Source: Apostichopus japonicus (taxonomy: Eukaryota > Echinodermata > Holothuroidea > Aspidochirotida > Stichopodidae). Taken from it: a DNA stretch of 64,000 nucleotides. The notes below the pieces were generated by a model. It was not told where the DNA came from. It saw only the letters and a program-made list of their open reading frames with translations, and searched no databases. How positions within the stretch are numbered: position 1 is the stretch's first letter; the number at the start of each line of letters is the position of its first letter. Below are positions 60,501 through 64,000 of this stretch, in pieces. The translations under genes and the position numbers were made by a program. Location of the stretch: NCBI RefSeq assembly GCF_037975245.1, contig NC_092577.1:24921398-24985397 (forward strand). Direction: 5' to 3'.

Positions 60501-61045
60501 ATAATGAGTCTGATGGCTTGGTCATAAATTGGGACCCTGATTCAGTTTTGCTTTCCTATTTTGAGAAGAATTTTCTTGAAAAGCTGATTTTTTTGGCCTA
60601 TCCTAAATGTGATTTTGTTCTTCCGCCTCAGGTCTACAAAGACCTAGGGCCCTGTAGGGGCCTAGCCTAGGCCTAACTTAGTAATTACAGTATGTTACAA
60701 AAACCTTAATCATACTAGTTATATGAAGCTTTGTGTAACGTACCGTAGTTAGGTCATGGACTAGCACTAGCGTAGACTAACTGGTTAGGCTATATATCAC
60801 TTTACCATAGCTAGCCTAGGCTTATAGGGCTAGGCCTAGCTAGGGGCCCCTAAGATAAGTTGGTACTAACACTGCAGTTGGGCTAAGTCTCCAGTACAGT
60901 TATGCAATTTGTTAGGCTAAGCCTACCTGTTAGTGTTTGTTGGACGCTCTCGGTCTCCCACCACTCTCATTACTTGTCTTGCGACAGGCTCAGCAAGCCT
61001 ATTTACCAAGGAAGAAAACTCGCTTTCCGTTAAGTTATTCGACAT
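47495..61045 (-). CDS. HECT-domain E3 ubiquitin ligase with RanBP2 zinc finger, eight exons, intact
   Basis: Exons on the minus strand: 61045-60927, 59813-59616, 56540-56393, 54974-54737, 54030-53495, 52522-52415, 51914-51632, 47727-47495. All are GT-AG and the phases (2, 2, 0, 1, 0, 0, 1) close exactly to 620 codons plus stop. Start MSNNLTESEFSSLVNRL; Gly/Arg-rich segment about 55-76 (RFGGRGQGRGQ); Ser-rich linker; RanBP2-type zinc finger C216, C219, C230, C233 (CLQCTFLNSS..YCEIC); HECT N-lobe from about 260 (VHFEGEGIDAGGLIRE, GKAIGTALLNE); C-lobe with FATGSPSF and catalytic C586 in PIANTC. HECT enzymes accept ubiquitin on this Cys and pass it to substrates. It is shorter than most HECT ligases and resembles the compact G2E3-type. 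Acceptors of exons 3 and 5 are the weakest. Confidence 0.82.
48091..48600 (+). repeat. Dispersed (CA)n-containing repeat, two adjacent partial copies
   Basis: 48091-48345 (ACATATGTAC, TCCAACTTGGGACTGCTGAG, CACACA run, CAAGTCCTCGGACGTTATG) is closely repeated at 58931-59217. 48370-48600 is a second diverged copy ending GATTGCATAGATTCCTTGC and CAAGGAATC. Confidence 0.8.
49854..51467. mobile_element. Kolobok-like TIR element with TTAA target duplication, in HECT gene intron 7
   Basis: TTAA at 49850-49853 precedes AGACCAACTATGGAGAC; the inverted end GCCTCCATATTTGGTCT is followed by TTAA at 51468-51471. Inner subterminal sequence is also inverted (GTGACGTCAACGTTTGTATAC near 50049; GTATACAAACTTTGACGTCAC near 51232). 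It carries a THAP-domain exon. TTAA TSD plus THAP is characteristic of Kolobok. 1.6 kb, no transposase core visible, non-autonomous. Confidence 0.75.
50153..50398 (+). pseudogene. THAP zinc-finger exon (fragment)
   Basis: MSQFCVVGGCSYTSSNKSI, then FFRFP and a later Trp in RRLWINFLR are the first half of a C2CH THAP DNA-binding domain (C-x4-C, conserved Phe-Pro and Trp). The closing Cys-x2-His and the AVPTF-type motif are missing: the frame ends without them at 50398. Either a first exon whose partner is gone or a decayed remnant of the surrounding element's transposase. Confidence 0.65.
54132..54321. mobile_element. 190-bp hAT-like MITE with 8-bp TSD, in HECT gene intron 4
   Basis: Left end CAGGGGCGGCGCC and right end GGCACCGCCCCTG are inverted repeats (12 of 13). 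The 8-bp direct repeat CTGGATGA flanks them (54124-54131, 54322-54329). CAGGGG termini with 8-bp TSDs fit hAT. GC-rich, non-coding, and absent from neighbouring AT-rich DNA. Confidence 0.85.
57190..58216. mobile_element. 1.0-kb TIR element (CAGTGTTCTCCAC termini), probably hAT-like
   Basis: Perfect 13-bp inverted ends CAGTGTTCTCCAC (57190-57202) and GTGGAGAACACTG (58204-58216). The 5-bp CATGC flanks both sides (57185-57189, 58217-58221). A single right-end copy also lies at 34536-34637. It contains a second TIR element (57212-57661). No transposase. Superfamily uncertain because the TSD is only 5 bp. Confidence 0.7.
57212..57661. mobile_element. 450-bp TIR MITE nested in the preceding element
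   Basis: Ends CAGGGATGAGACT (57212-57224) and AGTCTCATGCCTG (57649-57661) are inverted repeats (12 of 13). TATACA directly flanks both (57206-57211, 57662-57667). It contains an A-run of about 26 at 57511-57536 and further A-rich sequence with AAACGCGAA words. Confidence 0.65.
58330..59217. repeat. About 120-150-bp-period minisatellite with (CA)n tail, HECT gene intron 2
   Basis: Imperfect units share CTCAATATGGGTGACCTACAT, TTTCCCCTATAGAGTTAGCC, GATTACAAGGTTTTCAGC and TGACCTTTAACCTCTTATAA. The last unit leads into the (CA)n-containing repeat also present at 48091-48345. Confidence 0.8.
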
Positions 61046-61269
61046 GTTGAAAGCACTGAGTGTTATAGGTCAGTGGTTGAAAGGTTCGATAGTGTATTGC
61101 GGACAGATAACGTGGCTTTTGCCCTATTCTTCTATTGCATTACAGTGTAGGTATATACTGAAGCACTAGTATATATACTATACAAGTCCTTTTGCCCGCG
61201 CTCCGTCGAAAAAGTTTATCAACATTACCGATCGTACACATGGTGCTCGCGAACGCGATTTGCATAACG

Positions 61270-61544
61270 GCTCCTCCCACTCGCGTGCCACTCACACTTT
61301 TATAATCTATATATATATAACCGCGCCGAACATGACAAAATAGTATATAATATATAAAGGTTATAACGAATATATATATATATGTTATGCGATATATATA
61401 TGATATGCAATATATATAGGTTATGCATAACGTATATATATGAAGAACAAACATAAGTCATATATATTACTGCATAACCAATATATATTACTCGTTATAA
61501 TCAATATATATGGTATATAATATTGTCACATATGGCACTTCGTA
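61270..61544 (-). repeat. Right TIR of the 28-kb transposon
   Basis: Inverted partner of 33296-33577; ends TGGCACTTCGTA, followed by TSD CACATA (61545-61550). Confidence 0.88.
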
Positions 61545-61550
61545 CACATA

Positions 61551-62138
61551 AGATCGTCAATAATTATTGCTACCAATCCTGATACTTTATAAATAAAGCT
61601 TGCTAATTGTGGCATAGCACAGGGACCATGGTGGGGGGGGGGGGACTTTTGTTGCACTGACTATGTGTTAAGCCACGTTTGAGGTTGACTAAATTTATCC
61701 TTTTTCATGTATTTATCATGTATGAATAAATTCTGTCTATTGACATTTGAAGATTTTCACGATTGACCCTGTGTGTGACCTCATTACTCACTATGGCACA
61801 TCAAAGTACCAAGTCTTAGTTACAATGTTTAAAAGCTATTTTAGTGAAAATCTACTGAAGCCCTGCCCCCTCATAAACATGCATTATATCAAATTGAACA
61901 TATACCATGATGTATCCGCTATCTACCAACACATTCGTAACGAGAATGAAACGAGTTTGACTTTCGGTTGCGAAGTTATTGGTATTTCAAGATTTTTATG
62001 TTTGACCCTCTCACCTCATTAACATTCATGAGACGAGCAGCCCAAAAAATAGGGTTCTTATACTCACTATGGCGCATCTTTATACTCAGTATGACTGAAT
62101 CCAAATTGTTGATGATTATCATAAAAAACAAAAAGTAC
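61551..62138. other. Spacer right of the 28-kb transposon
   Basis: Contains a G run near 61632 and TGACCTCATTACTC-type repeat fragments around 61770 and 62000. No gene seen. Confidence 0.45.
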
Positions 62139-62357
62139 CTTAACTATACTGCGAGATGTTGTTGACAATTGCTTCTTCTGATGATGATATTCAGAGACTA
62201 CAACGTTTTGTACAATTACAAAATCTCCATGTTTAATGTCCTCAGTGGAATTTTTTTCCCGCAAAGTAACTTTCATTTTGTCTCTCATATCTTCCGGTAC
62301 TATTGTTTTCACATCCACTGCTGAACCCATTACTGAAACTTTCTGTGGACTTTCATA
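62139..62357 (-). CDS. Possible internal exon of an unidentified minus-strand gene
   Basis: Bounded by a good acceptor (GTTGCTTCACAG) and donor (AAG/GTAC), this 219-nt exon is open in phase 0 for 73 codons (YESPQKVSVMGSAVDVKTIV ... STTSRSIVK). It contains charged segments and no family I recognise. The next plus-phase-0 acceptor on this strand outside the 28-kb transposon is the Cys-rich exon at 31960, so both could belong to one gene split by the insertion; this is speculative. Confidence 0.35.
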
Positions 62358-62825
62358 CTGTGAAGCAACAAGACAATTTAACTTTAAAAGAGCCTATTAC
62401 ATGTACACATGGTTACAATTCTTAATTGTCACCATAGTGACCCAGCACAAAAGTAATGTGAGTCTTATTGGTTATTTATGGGTTTTTTGGGGGGTCAATG
62501 GGGTCTGTTGTGTTTTACATGTAAACAAATCCCTCTGAAAAGCACTCATTAGGCAGGTGCCATTTGAAATACATAATTTTGAAAATGGGCATTTAATATC
62601 CATTGTGATTTTGAGGCGCACTAATAGCGCAAAGTACAAAATGTTTGTATATTTGTATTTGTATATTTTTGGGTTTTTTAAATTTACAATGTGACGGCAA
62701 GTCCCCTATAAAGTCTGCGAGGCTTAACAAAGTAGGAGACTCCCCAAAAAGAAAAAAGAGAGAAAAAGAATATAATAAGAAATAATGAGAAAAGTTAATT
62801 GTACCATCTACCATGATAAAATAAT

Positions 62826-64000
62826 TTAATTCATGCAAATTGAAATTAATAATCTTAATAAACAATCCGAAAAATCTTTATAATAATCTTCATCACAAAC
62901 ATACACAAGAATAAATCCATCAATAGTGAGAAATGAAGAGTAAGAAGGCTTATTCTTAACACGAATACGAGGGCTTATAGAACCCATAGTACTTCGATGG
63001 GATAAAACTTGTGCATTATTACACTGGCGGGTTTGATGGTTGTGGATTAGTCTATTACTATAAATACAATCTTGAAAAGCTTCGGGTAGCAATCCATTCC
63101 ATGCTTTATATGCAAATGATGCAAGCTGAACTCTTATAATATCATTTACTTTTAAAAAATGTAATCTTTTGAATAATGGGCTAGTATGATCACGTGCTGC
63201 AGCATGTGAAATATGGCGGATAGCTCTCTTCTGGAGAACACATAGGTGATTAAAGTTTGTAGAATAGGTTCCTGACCAAATAGTCGTGCAATAAGTTAGT
63301 TGGGGTAAAATCAGAGTTATATACAGTGTTCTGAGTATATTTGGAGGTAAACAATGTTTTAATTTGCATATAATACCAGTATTTTTAGCCACGCTGTCAC
63401 AGGCTGCTGATATATGATCACGCCACAAAAGTTTACTGTCCATGTGTACGCCCAAGAACTTAGTAGTGTTAACCCGATTAATCATTTTACCATTCATGGT
63501 AATATTGTGATTCCATCTGAATGAGTGACTGGCATTAAACTCCATATAATTTATTTTTCTTCTATGTTACAGATAATTTGTTTCATGCAAACCAGGTGGA
63601 AAATGTAGTTAGTTCATTAGAAACAGTTTAATGTGATGAGAATAGATTTTGGGAATGGAAGAAAATATTTCTGTCGTCGGCAAATATTATTGTTTTAGCA
63701 ATATCGGAGACATTAGCGATATCATGGACATTAATTAGAAAAGGCAATGGACCTAGTATAGAACCCTGAGGAACTCCGCAAACGATATTAGCAAGTTAAG
63801 ATTTGGAATTTGTATATAAAGTGTCAAAAGCATTGGATAGGTAGAGAAATAGGCCTACACAGGTATTGTTCTTACCAAGACTATTATATATATTGTTCAC
63901 CGCATTTGCTAAAGGTAATTCTGTAAAATGGTCAGGACGAAATCCGTACTGCGCGTTATTAACAATATTATATTTACATAGAAAACTGTATATACGGTTA
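62826..64000 (-). mobile_element. CR1/Jockey-group LINE, 3' half of RT region, degenerate, continues past window
   Basis: Reading from 64000 leftward on the minus strand: QYGFR, a motif-A remnant LYLSNAFDT with Tyr in place of the first Asp, an in-frame stop, GVPQGSILGP and FADDRN. An open 239-codon stretch (63545-62826) then holds the post-RT region (TKFLGVHMDSKLLWRDHI, ILRTLYITLILPQLTYC, LQKRAIRHISHAAARDHT). This order is typical of CR1/L2/Jockey-type elements. Stops between the blocks and the motif-A change mean no active RT. The element's 5' part is outside the window. Confidence 0.85.

Larger units (their letters stand above)
33296..61544. mobile_element. 28.2-kb two-gene TIR transposon (IS3EU-like) with integrase-type transposase and HECT E3 ligase
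   Basis: Inverted ends of about 280 bp (33296-33577, 61270-61544) start TATGAAGTGCC / TACGAAGTGCC. They are flanked by the 6-bp direct repeat CACATA (33290-33295, 61545-61550). Two spliced genes begin 103 bp and 225 bp inside the left and right TIR and converge: integrase-core transposase (+, 33680-42514) and HECT ubiquitin ligase (-, 47495-61045). A 6-bp TSD, TAY...RTA termini and an IS3/retroviral-integrase-like transposase are what I recall for the IS3EU superfamily, so that is the best assignment. The transposase has three 1-nt indels; the ligase gene is intact. Introns carry at least four later insertions. Confidence 0.85.

Noticed and set aside
61140-61454. 104-codon minus-strand frame rich in Tyr and Ile
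   Set aside because: Translation of the TATATA-rich TIR.

Overview
The window is a stretch of eukaryotic (metazoan) genome. Genes are split by GT-AG introns, the DNA is AT-rich, and nearly everything recognisable is mobile-element DNA. It resembles a marine deuterostome invertebrate, perhaps an echinoderm: TAGGCCTA-rich spacer, a tRNA-derived SINE and long TGACCT-type intronic minisatellites. No diagnostic host gene fixes the species.

Region by region. (1) 1-6018: the 3' part of a CACTA/EnSpm-like transposon (element A), with five clean exons of a DUF4806-type accessory gene, a SINE in its last intron, and a terminal array of AACGTTA words ending in ...TACCTGGG. (2) 6019-6543: spacer with a 109-bp LINE 3' end flanked by a 13-bp target-site duplication (TSD). 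(3) 6544-27801: a complete 21.3-kb CACTA-like transposon (element B). It has 43-bp terminal inverted repeats (TIRs, 2 mismatches), a 2-bp TC TSD and subterminal GACGTCGG arrays. It carries a decayed transposase gene (10860-12952) and a six-exon DUF4806 gene (13096-24868). The 9-kb third intron of the latter holds an antisense L1/Tx1-like LINE (15908-23074), which in turn holds a 2275-bp TIR element (16213-18487) with a perfect 9-bp TSD: a four-level nest. (4) 28428-31424: a second, broken copy of the same LINE, interrupted by a 255-bp element of the same GCG..T(8-9)CCCAG terminus type, again with a 9-bp TSD. (5) 31592-31960: an exon with a Cys-rich domain resembling the zinc-binding region N-terminal to the RAG1 core.

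(6) 33296-61544: a 28,249-bp transposon, the most notable item. Its ~280-bp TIRs begin TAY and are flanked by a 6-bp TSD (CACATA). Two intron-containing genes start just inside the two TIRs and converge. The left gene (+, four exons) encodes an integrase-core DDE transposase, broken here by three 1-nt indels. The right gene (-, eight exons, all phases compatible, no frameshift) encodes a 620-aa protein with a Gly/Arg-rich segment, a RanBP2-type zinc finger and a C-terminal HECT ubiquitin-ligase domain with its catalytic Cys. The termini, TSD and integrase-like transposase agree with what I recall of the IS3EU superfamily; an E3 ligase as the second gene is the unusual part. Its introns have collected a Kolobok-like element with a THAP exon (TTAA TSDs), a 190-bp hAT-like MITE (8-bp TSD), a nested pair of TIR elements and several minisatellites. 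(7) 61551-64000: a possible internal exon of another minus-strand gene and a decayed CR1/Jockey-group LINE.

How the parts work together: within each DNA transposon the transposase acts on the element's own TIRs and subterminal repeats, and the partner gene (DUF4806 or HECT ligase) is probably an accessory. Family calls come from motif recognition without database searches. Intron-exon models come from splice signals plus phase bookkeeping.
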